From: Stereum hirsutum FP-91666 SS1
Taxonomy: Eukaryota > Basidiomycota > Agaricomycetes > Russulales > Stereaceae
DNA: 64,000 nucleotides
Direction: 5' to 3'
Assembly (NCBI RefSeq): GCF_000264905.1
Contig: NW_006763135.1
Location: 1,343,179-1,407,178, forward strand
Below, one piece after another: positions 23,200 to 36,100 of this stretch; within the stretch, counting starts at the first letter, position 1, and each line of letters begins with the position of its first letter. A model generated the notes under the pieces. It ran no database searches, was not told the DNA's origin, and was given only the letters and a program-made list of their open reading frames with translations. A program made the position numbers and the translations under genes.

Positions 23200-25330
23200 A
23201 TGCCCCCCACAACCGCTCTCATGCACGCTAACCCTGCTAACTTCAAAGCCATCCTCGACGACATCGAGCAGCAGTTCGATCTCGACCAACATGCGCTCGA
23301 TGTCATCACTAACAAGTTCCTCGAGGACTTCAATACCGGTCTAGGAAAATATGGCGAGCCGATGGCCATGATGTACGTGCGCTGATCTCCGATTCTTTTC
23401 TTGATCTGACCTACTGTCTGCATCACAGTCCAACTTTCGTCACCAGCGTACCAGATGGTACAGAGACTGGGTAATACTCCTTCCTAACACTCTTTCACCA
23501 AGGTCTCATAAGATGCCTTGATATAATCTACAGTACTTTCCTTGCACTTGATCTTGGAGGAACAAACCTGTACGCCATACTCTTTCTCTCTATCGGCCCT
23601 CAGTCTGACTTAACTTGTTCCTCTATAAAGCCGAGTGTGTGAGGTCACCCTCAACGGAGACAAGACCTTCAGCCTTCGCCAGCAAAAGTACAAGGTCTCC
23701 GAGGCACTCAAGACAGGAGAAGCCACCGTATTATTTGGTGAGCGTCTACTACCCTCCGACTAGTCGTTCGTTCGCTAACATCGCAATACAGACTACCTCG
23801 CCGACTCCGTCGATGCCTTCCTCACCTCCCTCGGCCCGTCCGCAAATTCCGACTCAGAAGCTACACACATCCCTCTCGGACTCACGTTCTCCTTCCCCGT
23901 CGAACAAACCGCCCTCGACGAGGGTGTGATTCTCACCTGGACCAAAGGTTTCGCTGCCAAGAACGCCATCGGCAATGACGTCGTCAAACTTCTTCAGGAC
24001 GCCTTTGACCGGAAACACTTGCATGTCAAGTGCGTGGCGCTCGTCAACGACGTACGCATGCCTTTTCTGCTCACTGCATCCAACGCCCTCTGATAACCGT
24101 ATCTATCGTTTCCCAATTAGACTGTTGGTGCGCTGTTATCCCGAGCTTACCAGGCCGGTGGATGCATTCTCGGATGCATCTTCGGTACGGGAACGAACGG
24201 CGCTTACGTCGAGCAGGTGAAGAACATCACCAAGCTGAAGAACTCCCCCGTCGCTGCCAAGGGCGGCGAAATGATCGTAAACACCGAATGGGGAGCATTC
24301 AACAACACCGTCAGTGTCCCTCCCCATCTCACTTCTCAACCTTTGGCTCATACTTACCCGCAAACCTGTAGCGCACCATCCTTCCCTCCACTCCGTTCGA
24401 CAATAAAGTCGACCGAGAATCTATCAATCCTCGGTTCCAAGCCTTCGAGAAGTTCATCTCAGGGATGTACCTCGGCGAAATCACCCGCAACCTCCTGCTC
24501 GCCCTCATCGACTCCGCTCCCCATCCGATCCTCTTCGCCGGCAGAGCCAGTAAGATCATGAACACCCACTACGGCTTCGACACCGAATACATGTCCTTAA
24601 TAGAGGCGGCCTGGGAGTCCGAGGAAGAACCATCCTCGGATCCAAGCGCATCTGGGCCGAAGCTCGCAGAGAAGAAGTTGTCGAACGGGAACCTGAAGAC
24701 GATCGATGACGAGTCTTTGCTCGATTTCGAGAAACCGCTGACGGCGGAGACGATCAGGCCGATTACGCTCCATCGGTTGCAGAAGATTAGGGACGTGTTG
24801 GTCAAGAATGTGGGGTATGAGCCCGAACAGGTATCGTTGAGGGATGCGGCGATTGTGAGATGGGCCTGTGCGATTGTGGTGCAGAGGGCGGCGAGGTTGA
24901 GTGGGTGTGCGGTGGCGACGGTCATTAAGCAGATGGGCTTGGAGCATAGGCTGAAGGAGGAGCTTGAGCAAGGAGGCGGATGGATCTCTGTTGGTGTGGA
25001 TGGAAGGTACGCAATCTCGATTCTTATTTTATTTTATTTTACGTTCCGTGGGCGCTTACCCACGACCGTTGTATAGTTTGATCCAACATTATCCGCGATT
25101 CGAGGAGAGGATGCGACACTCGTTGAGGATGCTTATCGGCGAGGATCTCGAGTCCAAAGTGGAGATCGGATTGGCGAAGGATGGAAGTGGTGTCGGTGGT
25201 AAGCGCAGTCCAGTCCTCTTCTCCATCCAACACCAGCGAACTGAATCCTCATTACAATATCACAGCCGCGTTGTGTGCGCTCGTCGCCACCAAGGAAGCC
25301 CTCGTCTCGAAGAAGGAGCTCAACTCATGA
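23200..25330 (+). CDS. hexokinase
   Basis: The ATG at 23200 (MPPTTALMHANPANFKAIL) opens a typical fungal hexokinase. It has the phosphate-binding loop LALDLGGTNLRV, the sugar-binding segment GLTFSFPVEQTALDEG with TWTKGF, VNDTVGALLSRAYQ, the second phosphate loop GCIFGTGTNGAYVE, EMIVNTEWGAF with the catalytic-region Asn/Thr-Glu, and AIVVQRAARLSGCAVA near the C-terminus. It ends with TGA at 25328-25330 (KKELNS). The enzyme phosphorylates glucose and related hexoses with ATP in the cytosol, the first step of glycolysis. About nine introns are present; one cuts between GGTNL and RV. A charged insertion (ESEEEPSSDPSASG) before the C-terminal lobe is variable in the family. Hexokinase versus glucokinase specificity cannot be told from sequence. 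Confidence 0.93.
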
Positions 25331-25922
25331 TCTTTATCTCTATTTCGCGCAAGATAGTCGGAGGAAAGTATATTTGTATCCGAATCAAGAAAAGAAGAAG
25401 CAGAAGAAGAATTCGCCGCACTACAATGTTACTGTACTGTAATACTACTGTTGAGCCGTCTGTGATCCAACCACTCGTCACGCCACTCAATCATCCCTTA
25501 CCCCTACCTCCACCTTCGCCACTATCCACTTTCGCCGCCCACTTTGTTTCAATCATCTATATTCGCCGGTGTCCCGTTATTGTTGTCTTCGTCGTTGTCG
25601 TCGCCACTGTTGTTTTATTCATAATTTTTGTTTAACTCTACGAGCGTGTGTAGCCCGTGCAGCCTTGCTCCAGCGGTCCCCCCAGCTGCTCTACCCCTCA
25701 TCTCTACGATAAAGACATAGACTCGTGGTGGACCATAGTACATAGACCGAAAGGAATTCACGAATTAGAACGGATCCAGTATTTATCGAGGAAACACGCA
25801 GTAGTAAGTAGACTTCATTATGAAAATAGTGGATCTGTGGTGTACTGTCTGTCATTCGTGGTGTCCTATGTGTGGTACTAGCAGGCCTGGGGTGTTTCTC
25901 CCGTTTCAACACCCGTTGTCTG
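25331..25922. other. convergent 3' region of hexokinase and TAD1
   Basis: The 592 bases lie between two convergent stop codons. The GTT/GTC-rich run near 25580-25625 is low complexity. No gene is seen. Confidence 0.55.
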
Positions 25923-27568
25923 TCAGTCTGTAGAACCAACGACTCCGACTATCTGTCCTCCTGCATCAAAACTCTCGAACCTTGCACCACTGACGAGCCA
26001 CCCCGCAAACGGCGCACCAGGACCAAGGAGGGCTTTGCGAGCCAACTGGTATGCACCGTCGGCGTCACGTTTGATGGTATGGTAGGTGTCGGAAGGACTG
26101 TTGATGATGGAAGAAGGTCAATGGAGATGCGAGATGGGGCAGAGGTACAGAAACGTACGAAGGTCTTGGAACATTTAGGGTTTTCAGTGTCAGAAGATGT
26201 AGATTCAGGAGCGATGTCTTGGACGTGAGGGGCCTTGAGGGGACGTCATATGAGCGAGTAGTACGAGTATTAGAAGAGTCAACGTCACGGCATATCGATA
26301 AGTCATGGGGCCCACCAGTATTTTGGGTTGGATCTATGTTTTGGTGCTACACCTCTTCGGAGACCATTGATAAGAACTTCGGGCGATTGTGGGTCGCCGT
26401 GGACATGGCAAAGAGCTGAAGAACGTTCCACCGTTCAGGTGCGCGCACGACTATGCATGGATGAAGGTGACGGCACGCACCGTCGTTCGAAGAGGTTGAG
26501 GCGCCCGGGATACTTGGTCGAGAGTGTATGAAAGGTCGGTCAGTGAAGCAAATCTCAGGACGAGAGATCCGATATTTTGTAGGTAGGCCTGTACAAATGT
26601 GAGCACGTCAACGCACTGAAAAGCAATTGAAGAGTGGGGAATAATGTCTACCGTTCAAGTCACCCAACCGGCCATAGAACGCCCTCCTGCAGTCCTCGCG
26701 AACAGCGGTTCTCATCTCCTCCGCAACCTCCCCGATGACGATCCCATCAACGTACACAGGCTCAAAGAGCCTGCTCATCAACGCTCCCTGCATCCCCAAC
26801 ACGTTCCATCTCGCGATTTTATCGCTGCAAGTCATGGATAACACAGGAGGTGCATCGGCACGTCCAGGTTTCGTACGAAGGACGCCCAGTCGGGAGTAGT
26901 CGTCGCGACCTCTAGAGGGGGCTTCTGAGGGGAGCGTAGGCCAGGAGTTTGCGTCCTTGAGAGAGGCCATGGTTGGATCTTGGAGTGAGGCTAAGAGGCG
27001 GGTAGAGGCATCTCCGCCTTCAGAACATACAGTCCGTGCAAGTTGGCAGGGGAAAATGACGGAAAACAGTCAAAAAAGTTCTCTGTTCGTACAGCGACCG
27101 AGCCTTACATGGAACAGTTGAGACGTAGAGGACGAGCTTGACACCGTCTCTGAGGCGGTACTTGCCTTTGCCACACGACTCTCTACAAATCCACGGCGAC
27201 CGAGAACGACTCGTCGGCGTATCCTGAGAAGTATCAGAGGCCTCAGGCTGTTCATCCGCATCACAATCCCGCATAATCTCTTGCGCAAGCCAGCGTATAG
27301 CGCTCCTTCTGGCCAAGACCTCAGCATGAGAGTCATGCAGCGCGTCCCCAGAAGCCGGCAGCTTATCCCGGGGCAGACATTTAGACCCTGTCCCCAGCGA
27401 CATGACTTGTATCCGTGTGGTCTCCGGTGGGCCCGTATGATGGACGAGGACGAAGGAGGCTAGGATGGTAAATTTTGTGGGTTGAGGGCGGAAGGAGAGT
27501 GCAGCGTAGGAAGCGAAGGTCGCAAGGACGATTTGATCCACGAGTTCCGGAGGAAGGGCTATAGTCAT
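25923..27568 (-). CDS. TAD1: tRNA-specific adenosine deaminase 1
   Basis: It starts at 27568 (MTIALPPELVDQIVLATFAS). The zinc-deaminase signature is complete: HDSHAEVLARRSAIRWL (His plus catalytic Glu), VSTVPCGDAS formed across an intron, and LSMTCSDKIARWNVLGMQG. Downstream exons read ISRPEICFTDRPF, SPEVLINGLRRGVAPKHRSN and, last, YQLARKALLGPGAPFAGWLV before TGA at 25923-25925. Yeast Tad1 deaminates adenosine 37 of tRNA-Ala to inosine; nuclear/cytosolic location is expected. The C-terminal GWLVSG block is the family's typical end, so the gene appears complete over roughly 1.65 kb with several short introns. Confidence 0.88.
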
Positions 27569-29439
27569 TGTGAGTTTCCTTGGGGAAAACTCTGTGCTCC
27601 ACTCTATTCCCTGTCGGAGTGACTTTCTTCAGTACGAATCTCAAAAGAAACTTCAGCGACGTACAAGAGGGGTCTGGAGCGTATTGTGAGGCCTTGCCGC
27701 CCGGATTGAGATTAACCAGAGTAACACTGGGTATATTCACTGTTCGACTTTGGTGCCAAAGGCCGCTGCTGAGAGGTTGTGTGGTATCCACTGCTGCAAG
27801 TCCAGCTGTCAATGTTTTCGGCGGCGTCTAGAGAGGAGATACGGGCAAAGCATGTGAATGACTGAGTCATGTCCAATCGCTGGAGTTCATTCTCGCCTCA
27901 GCGGTTCTAGGGACAACGAATCATCAGCCCTGGGGCCTGCCTTTGACGTTGGATGGGGCGCAACAGGCGCAAGCCCGACTCGAAAGGAGATTGATCTCGT
28001 GACTTGGAAGCTTCTCAATTCGACAAGGCCAAACATAGGCAAACAACGCCTGTTGATTGAGAAATGAGCTCGGCGAGATCCGCAATTTGAACCACGTCAT
28101 GAAAGTTGTGGCCACCCCTTCCGGTTGCTGTGGCGGCATGAACGCCATGTAGTACGTGCCCCTTGCAATTGCTGAAAACACTCTTTGCACAAACGTGTCT
28201 GATTATCCAAAGTAGTTTAGATCCATAAGTGTTGTACAAATGTACAATTGAGAAACTCGATGAGTTGTACCGACTCGAAATCGTGCGCGTTCTGGACTGT
28301 GTATATAGCAGTCCATAAGTGACTTGATATTTTCCAGTAAGATCAGAGAAATTCTTGGTCTACACATATGACCATAATGACTGTTTCCCGATCTGCAGAG
28401 TTCTGCCACGGGTAATCATGCGCAGAGCACCACTGGCCGCGCTGTACTAGGGCACGGCCTGTTATTGCTGTTAGGACGGTAAGTACCATTGGGAGAACAA
28501 AAGCCTTCTCATTTTGAAATTGATCTGACGTCGTCTCGTGACCGACGCGAAGCGCATTTTTCCTGTTGCTGCTTGTGTCTGCTCGCCGCGCGCTCGTCTA
28601 CAGGCATCCACCGCCATCTTTCACTCATACAGAGCTTCCGTCTTGAAGCCAAGTACCGACTTTGAAGGTGTGTTATCTATTCTCTGCGGGCCTGATCGTG
28701 GACTCTTCTGTTCCCCTCGCTGTGACTCCTTCCCGAGCTCGCTCTTGTCGAAGTGAGCTCGCTTTGCATGTTGTCGATTGTATATGCGACACAACAGGGC
28801 CCCATGCAAGGAGCGTTGATCTGTCATATCCAGTAGCACTAGATTGTGTACTCAACGAGCCTAAACTCATCATCTACCTACACCTTCCAGATGACTCACC
28901 AACCCGAGTGCCCTCAATTCACTTTCTGCATGCCTACCTCTCTGTGTCTGCGCCGGCCTGCATCACCGGCAAGGCCTACTCGATCGACAACTTATGTTCC
29001 ACATCGCGAGCGACATCCTCGCCCCCAGCATCGGACCACACGATACAAACGATCAACGACAAACGCTAAAATCCAGGATCGAGCGTACCTGCATGGCGAG
29101 GATCGAGAAATCTACCAATCAGTTCCACGAGGACCGCTTTTCTGGACGACTCACAAGAGGAGGATCATCATCGATATGGCAGGGAGCGGTTGGGGCGTGT
29201 TCATCGAGCGACGGCCATTCGTCAAGAGAAGACTGACGTACAGAGAGGATTTGATGGATGGATATGTGCGTACATGACACCATTCTAATTCTACCCGTAG
29301 ATAACCAGAAATTGTCTGCCCTCAGTTTTCAACTACCATCGGGCTCTGGTCACCCCGCCACGACGAGGTATTCATCAGTCAACCGATCTTTCACCTCCGT
29401 TGGCTGACTCACCTACAGACTGTATCACACGACGTCGAC
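27569..29439. other. intergenic region, possible unrecognised upstream exon
   Basis: It contains the promoter of TAD1 and, on the plus strand, sequence leading to the orphan gene at 29440. An open frame at 28846-29277 ends at a GTGCGT and could be an exon (its end reads RRLTYREDLMDGY), but a second frame is also open there and I cannot choose. No domain is recognised. Confidence 0.35.
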
Positions 29440-30819
29440 ATGACCGACGGATCATCTCAGGTAGCGGCCCCGCTCAATGTTGAGTCGACAGTCTCGTACA
29501 GTGGCCCTCAGCCGTGGGTAATGGCACACCAGCCTACGTTCCGATACCAGTCCCCCGTTCCTTCTACGATCAACGTCCAATCTTCTCACCACGATGTCCC
29601 TATGCTCGACATGGCCGAACAGTCTGATTCTTCCTTGCACCATTCGCTCGGGAATAACGACATACTCCCATATAATATTTTGTCTGCATCCCCCGAGCTG
29701 CACATATTTGCAGACATAGGCGACGACCAAGTCTTCTCCTCGCAAGCCTTGTCTGCCTCGCCCCTCCCTGAATCAAACGCATTGCCTCTGCAGGCCATCT
29801 GTGCATTGCGTATTTACCCCACTGAACCAGCGGCGTCGAAGCATGCTTTAGACCAGGCCTCAGATAGCTTGGCAGGTATTTCTGCGACGTCCGACGTCGC
29901 TATCTTGTCCGTTGCACCCGAACAAGAAGACCGTGCGTTCGAAATAGACCAGGTAGTCGCCATAGGACCCTCTGCTACTGGCACAGGTGCACCAACACCG
30001 AATCATCTTGCAGAGCAGGCTTTGTATAGCTTCTGGGATTCTCTTTCTCGACCCGCTCCATCTATTCCGTACGCCAGCACAGGAGAAATCGATCGCTCCC
30101 CCAGTGTAGACGAGGTCAACCTTGAACCAATAGGTAGCGAGGTGATAGATCTTCGACCCATGTCCGATATCGCTGTCCCGCCATCCACATTGGAACAAGA
30201 AGATGGTGGGCTTGAGCTTAACCAGGGAGCTGTCTCTCCCACCTCTGCGGTCCCAGATCTCGCCAGATTATCTGACGCTGACGACCAAGCACCCGACATG
30301 TGTCCGCCTCGACCAGCCGAGTCGGGGGAGGAGGAGGACGGGTTTCCCACTGCAGCTGCCGACCCCAGTCATGCTAGCGGCGAGGTCTCGTCTGTCGCCC
30401 AGGATAGTACCGACCCGGCGTGTATTGAACAAGAAAGCGAGGAACAGCCAAACGAGAATCAAGTCGAAAATGTCCTCGTAGATGATGAAGATGACCTCGA
30501 CGGTCAGTCAACACTTCCCTTTGACCAGTGTACGCCGATCACTTACCAGGGAACTTGTTACTTTGCAGATTACGAGGATCCAGAAGCAGCCGCGACGGAC
30601 GAACGAGTTCATGAAGATACTTCAGAGCCCGATGACGATGAGACCCTGCCCCCCGCTCCCCTGAACATCTTACACGGATTGTCCAGTCACAAACGACAGG
30701 AACTCCGTCAGGAGGCCCACGATTTCCTCCTCGACATCGTTGCCGACCTTGACCCATCGACCACATCTGACGAAGATGATGACCTGCTAGGTATCAGCTT
30801 CGACGTACTCGCGGTATGA
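29440..30819 (+). CDS. orphan acidic disordered protein
   Basis: The single open frame of 459 codons starts MTDGSSQVAAPLNVESTV and ends DDDLLGISFDVLAV with TGA. A plausible acceptor (CACCTACAG) lies 22 bases upstream, so further 5' exons may exist. The composition is acidic and Ser/Pro/Ala-rich with no transmembrane or enzyme motif. An internal repeat is visible: SDVAILSVAPEQEDRAFEID is echoed by SDIAVPPSTLEQEDGGLELN about 100 residues later. The C-terminal 60 residues (HKRQELRQEAHDFLLDIVAD) may form a helix. I do not recognise it; a lineage-specific protein is likely, and a chance open frame cannot be fully excluded. Confidence 0.5.
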   Translation: MTDGSSQVAAPLNVESTVSYSGPQPWVMAHQPTFRYQSPVPSTINVQSSHHDVPMLDMAEQSDSSLHHSLGNNDILPYNILSASPELHIFADIGDDQVFSSQALSASPLPESNALPLQAICALRIYPTEPAASKHALDQASDSLAGISATSDVAILSVAPEQEDRAFEIDQVVAIGPSATGTGAPTPNHLAEQALYSFWDSLSRPAPSIPYASTGEIDRSPSVDEVNLEPIGSEVIDLRPMSDIAVPPSTLEQEDGGLELNQGAVSPTSAVPDLARLSDADDQAPDMCPPRPAESGEEEDGFPTAAADPSHASGEVSSVAQDSTDPACIEQESEEQPNENQVENVLVDDEDDLDGQSTLPFDQCTPITYQGTCYFADYEDPEAAATDERVHEDTSEPDDDETLPPAPLNILHGLSSHKRQELRQEAHDFLLDIVADLDPSTTSDEDDDLLGISFDVLAV

Positions 30820-31584
30820 TAGCCTGGCAAGTTACTCCCGATCTGGCCTGCGCAAGTCTGGCGCTAGATGTCGCGTACCATGGATAATCGAATCCCCATA
30901 ACGGACTCGCTGCTCGCAGATGACTTACGACACTCCCGATCTTATATTCACCTTGTGCTTTCCCCATATTTTCCCTATGCTTTCCTAGGACAGTCGCGTC
31001 CTATTTCTCTTCGCATTGATGTCTTTCTGCTCTGTAGCTCGTTGTCTTTGCTACCTCCACATTGTTATCGTCATTGCTTTTCTGCTGTAAATTTCTTCTC
31101 GAAGTTGGTCGTATCTGAACAGCAAATTTGTTGACATCCTCTTCTCTCTGAATAAGGAATTGTGAACATAGCGTAATCCTTGCGACGACCCAAAGATATT
31201 CGAGTTTGCGAGAGCGAGGGTCCAGAGTGGAATGGAATGCGGTGATAGGAACTATAACGACGAGCCGTCGAGGTGTTGAAAACACAGATCTAGTGTACAC
31301 ATATAGCTACAGAGATGTTGAACCCTGGGAGAAGTTCCATTGGAGTGTGCAGAGAATGAGAGGAATAGGTATGATGGAGGTTGAACCCAACGAGTGATAG
31401 CAAGCCCAGGATTTGTCAAGAAACTGTGATGCAGCCGTAAAAGAAGAAGAGGAAACAGAATGAGAGATAGAGGGGCGTAGATGTTGAACTTATCGTGTGA
31501 GATGTTACGTTCAACATGGCGCTGAGATTCTTTACACTCAATGGCTATAATCGTATCTTCAAAAAAGACGGTTGAGTAAGTGTC
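30820..31584. other. intergenic region
   Basis: Convergent 3' flanks of the orphan gene and the CAF16-like gene. The pyrimidine-rich plus strand at 30950-31090 is the only compositional feature. No gene is seen. Confidence 0.5.
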
Positions 31585-32819
31585 TCATCGGAAGATAGCA
31601 AAAGCATACTTCTTGTAGAAGGTCTCTGAATCGGACGGGAGAGCCTGCAAAACGACGTTAACGATTAGATATGAAGATGGATTGACACCCACGAGGTACG
31701 CACCTGATCACGTCTTGCGCCTCTAACCTTTCGTCCAGACTTCTCGAGCTCTGCTCTCTCCTTACGATCTTCCCTCAACCACTGGAGGGCGACCAGATAC
31801 AATGACTGACTGTCATGGATTGCAGACGTGCCCCCGACAGGAACAAGAGGCCAAGGAGTCGGGTTCGTGACGAATGATCCAAAGCGCATGTGAGCGACGT
31901 GAGTTGGGAAGGAGGATAGTCCATCGAAGATGTGGGTCGCATCTGGAAAGCAAAAGTTAGTAGATATTGCCGTAGCCGTAATGTTGAGCACCTACAAAGG
32001 ATCGTCGAACCCCGCGCCTCACTATCTTCTCTAAGAAATGTGAGAAGATCATCCCTGACTTGCACATCCAGGTCGACAGTGACCTAGAATAAGAATGTGT
32101 TAAGGGCCTGATTGTCGAGACAAGACAAAGGAATCACTTCGTCGAGCAGGAGCACATCCCACGGCGACATAAGGCCCATACACAATTGTACTCTCCTTCT
32201 CTCACCTGAATTGTACAAGAGTAGACCATACAGTTACTCACGGTGTTCTTGGAAACTACCAGCGCGATCGAAGGAGAACGCACCATCGGATATCTGGTGC
32301 ATGCGCCAATCCAAATCCACATCGAGGATGTCGAGCAGATGATCCCTTCGTTCCTTATGTCTGTATCCACCGACACTATCCAGGAAATCTGAGACCAAGA
32401 TATCGCCGCGAACAACAGGATTCATTGCCCTTCGCGCCAAATCCACCATATGAGAATCAGATATACCCAACAAGAACATGGAGCGTACCACTCTGTTCCA
32501 AGATGGGTAACACCTGGTGGGGTGTTCCTAAACACATCCCGCTCTTTAATGAACACCTTGGCCCCGTTGGCCGTCACAAGCTTCTTCCCAGCTAGGATCT
32601 GTAGAAGTGTAGATTTACCAGCTGTAGACCCGGATAGCATGAGCCCATCGACGTGAGCTACTCAGCGAACGGCAACTCACCGCCATTGGCACCAACGAGG
32701 ATAGTCCTTGAGCCTGGCGGGAGGTGTATGGAAATGTCCTTGAGTGATGGTACAGTGGAGTTGTTATGATGATAAGTCAGGCCATCCACAAAGACGAGTG
32801 AATCATCTTCAAGTGTCAT
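31585..32819 (-). CDS. CAF16: CAF16-like ABC ATPase
   Basis: It is a single-domain ABC ATPase without membrane segments. The chosen start at 32819 gives [20 protein letters not shown]. The Walker A motif LVGANGAGKST is assembled across a 66-nt intron (exon ends VGANG). It continues with [20 protein letters not shown], the signature region [19 protein letters not shown] and Walker B VLLLDEVTVDLD. The C-terminal part ([37 protein letters not shown]) matches the Caf16 branch. The last exon ends YAFAIFR with TGA at 31585-31587. Yeast Caf16 associates with the CCR4-NOT complex and is cytoplasmic. An in-frame upstream ATG at 32945 would add 42 residues and is an alternative start. Confidence 0.85.
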
Positions 32820-33121
32820 TTCGCCGAAAGTAGTTGACAGTAAACGAGGACGGAGGAAAGAGCGGACGGTAGACAGTAAGGAAGCAAGAGGCGCGGACGT
32901 TATACTCCCGACGCTGACTCGAACATCGATATTGCTCGCTTCCACAGGATCGCGTCATCATCCTCGAAGAACAGGTACGTTTGAATACGCCTTGATTATA
33001 CACGAAGTATGGAATTTAATTACGTGATGTACAACTGTAAAATACAAGTGGGTGCGTGCGTATGTTGATATATGTGGAATGTCATCGAATTGAGTCGGAG
33101 CAAGAAATGTCAGGCGTCTGC

Positions 33122-36100
33122 TCAAGCAGAAGTGTCCCCAATCTTCTCATTCTGTAATCCTTGGAGCACACGCTTCATCTCATCTATATCCGCCTGGAAT
33201 GCAGCACTACTAGCACCAGCCGGTCCGCGAGCACTGGCTGCGCCGTCTGCTAGAGTAAGCTTCCCGTCGTCCTGGGCCAACCACTTGTCCAACTGTGCCG
33301 TAATTGAGCGGGCTTTAAGACGGAAGTGGGTTCGGATGACGTCCCCGAAAGGCTCTGGAGGATTTCTGATGTTGCCCAACATCTATAATGGAGGGATGCC
33401 ATGAGTGACGAGCTCTCAGCGTAAGAGCATGTGTACTGACCGCTGTACGGACCACCATCCTTCGCACATTTGCGGAATCTATAAATTGAGATGAGTTAAC
33501 TAAGAATTAGATATAGCGTGCGGCAAACAGTAGAACGCACAAGCGATGGAAGGAGGTGTCCCAGCAGCGTTTGCCCAGCCCGGCTCGTTAAGATATGGTT
33601 CGTCGCACAAAATCATGGATTGGATGGATATGAGAACCTGACGAAGAAAGACGGTCAACGACAAAAAGAATGGGGATGAATTTAGACTTTACCTGCAGCA
33701 AAGTTGATTTTCCTGCAACCCATCCAGGACCTTGCCAGGTACCAAGCAGTGACAAGCATACTTTGCCATCCTGAAGAAGATGCGTGGGATAAAATTTTGT
33801 TGACTAGAATGCTTCAATTGTCAAACCACTTACCGCGTAAAGATTAGGATTGAACCGATACTTTCCCCCGTTCGTCTGCGAGGTGGAAATATGAACAGTG
33901 ACATCGAGGATTGTTAGACATGAAAACTTACGGTCATATATTTGACAGAAGGCGGTGACTGGTTATAGCTGTTACCAAGGAAGATATCAAAAAGGTAGCT
34001 GTATCGAAGCAGACATGTTAGCCCTGCACCAGGCGAGGCCAAGGAAGCTACACTGACCAGCCGTTCTGATATCTGTATAGAAAGGCGATATAAACGTTGT
34101 TCGAACAAGACTTTCGCGAGGCGGACAGTACTTACGGTGTACCCTCTGGGCCTATGATCAATGCCTTGATGATATCGACCCGACTTTCGTCAACTCGAAG
34201 GAAAATCGATGAGTCCCACGCAACGGGCAAGTTTGTAGTGAGTACAGCGAGCTGAAACGCGGGCCAAGTCAGCTACGCTTCGCAAGATAAGCCTGTAGTG
34301 CTAGTTCGCACCTCCTTTGCAATCGCAAGTGAACGTTTGGGGATATCTGCAGACGCGAGCATCCTGGCTTCGTTGTTGAAATAAAACTTGTAATTTGGTG
34401 GCTCATCCGACGAGCGTCGGACATCGGATTCGGGTGCAGGTATTGAGAGGTCGCAATACTCGAATCGCACACGATTGGCCCATTCGACGTACGCCTTCTG
34501 TGTTGCCTCATCGGTTGCGTCCGCCTCAACATACACTTCTTCGCTTTTGTCCTCCGAGGCTCTGTGGATCCTTGGTAACGAGTCATGTAGGCGTTTCACG
34601 AAGCTGTCACCCTTGACTTCGCGCAGAGCACGGTCAATGGCGTTGGCAGTGGCTAGAATACGATTGCAGAAACTGAAGAGTTTCTCATTCTCTTCTGAAA
34701 GGGCAACGGCGGGGATCTCCTTGGTCTTGCCCTTCGTGTCGTTGGTCACCCGCTTCTGCTCTTCCGTCATTTCCGCAGGCTCAAGCTCAGCCTGCTTCGC
34801 GCCCTCCAAACCTTTGATAGCTGCTTGCGCTTGAATAACGATGGCTTCCAAGAGTTCTCGAGGGCCGGCACTGCCTTCATAGACAACTGCCTTTTCGCGG
34901 GGAGGTGGAGTACCATTGGCAGCCTTCTTCGGAGTGGTCTTTACAGATTGGACGACCATGATGGGCATGGCCATCATGCTCGCGAGAGCTTCGTGATTTG
35001 AAATTGTCTGCGAGAGTAGGATTGAGTATAGACACAAGAGCATAAAGGATTTGACTGACCTCTAGCCACTCGAACAATTCGAAATACACAGCAGATCGCT
35101 CGGACATATCAGTGAGAGAGTCGTTTCGAAGGAGAGAGCTGCAGATATTGTTGAAGCGTCGACGAAGATGAGCTAGTGCTGTGGGATGGACGAGATAATC
35201 ACTGGCCTGTCCGCCACCATCTCGGTGGAGGTTAGGCAGATAGACTCGAATACGGGACATGAGGGCTCCGAGACTCTCATCCTTGGCTTTCTGCTGAGCC
35301 AAAGCTTCCGCCTGTCCAGTTGTCTGAAAGAGCCAGATCAGAAAATGGCCTACAGTGCGTATGAGAGCCTTACATCTTCTTTCATATCGCCAGCATAACC
35401 GATGCCACCCTTCGATTTCTTCACGACGCCAACGGGGAGTGGGTACGCATCGTCCTCGTCATCAAAATCCAAATTCGGAGGCAGGGAGACAGTCGGCGTA
35501 ACCTTTCGTTTCTTGCTTTTTCGAGAGGCTTCATCTGACAACGTCGACACCTCGTTAAGTTGGTCATGATAGAGCTGTTCGAGCATTGCAAGGCCGATTC
35601 CGAGGGTGACTCCTTGGATATTCGAACAATGCAGTAAGTCGATATCCTCATCCGAGGGCGCTGATCGTCGGACTTTCTTATGATTGAACGGCTCGCCACA
35701 GGCTAGACAGAAGTCCTTCGAGCAGGTTCGACATTTAGCTCGGATGACGTCGCGTACATGTTCAATATATTCTGCGAAGGTAGGCTGAGACATGGTCTGT
35801 GAGTGTGATAAACAGAACGAACATAAACGCGGCACTCACATAAAGTGCGAAAAAGTCTGCCTTCTTGCGTGCGACACTCGTCCCACAACCGTGGGGACAA
35901 AGACAAGGCTCGTAGGATAGTTGATTGTAGAGACCGAACAAGTAGTTCTGCTCGCCACCTTCAGGACAACCTTTCATCCATTGACCTTGCGGCATGAGCT
36001 TGAGATTGGAGCTCGTCCCGGGGATATGATAAATCTCGAGTGGCTCTTCTACTTCAATGACTTCTTCTCGTCTGTCCTTCGAAAAGAATATACCTGTCCG

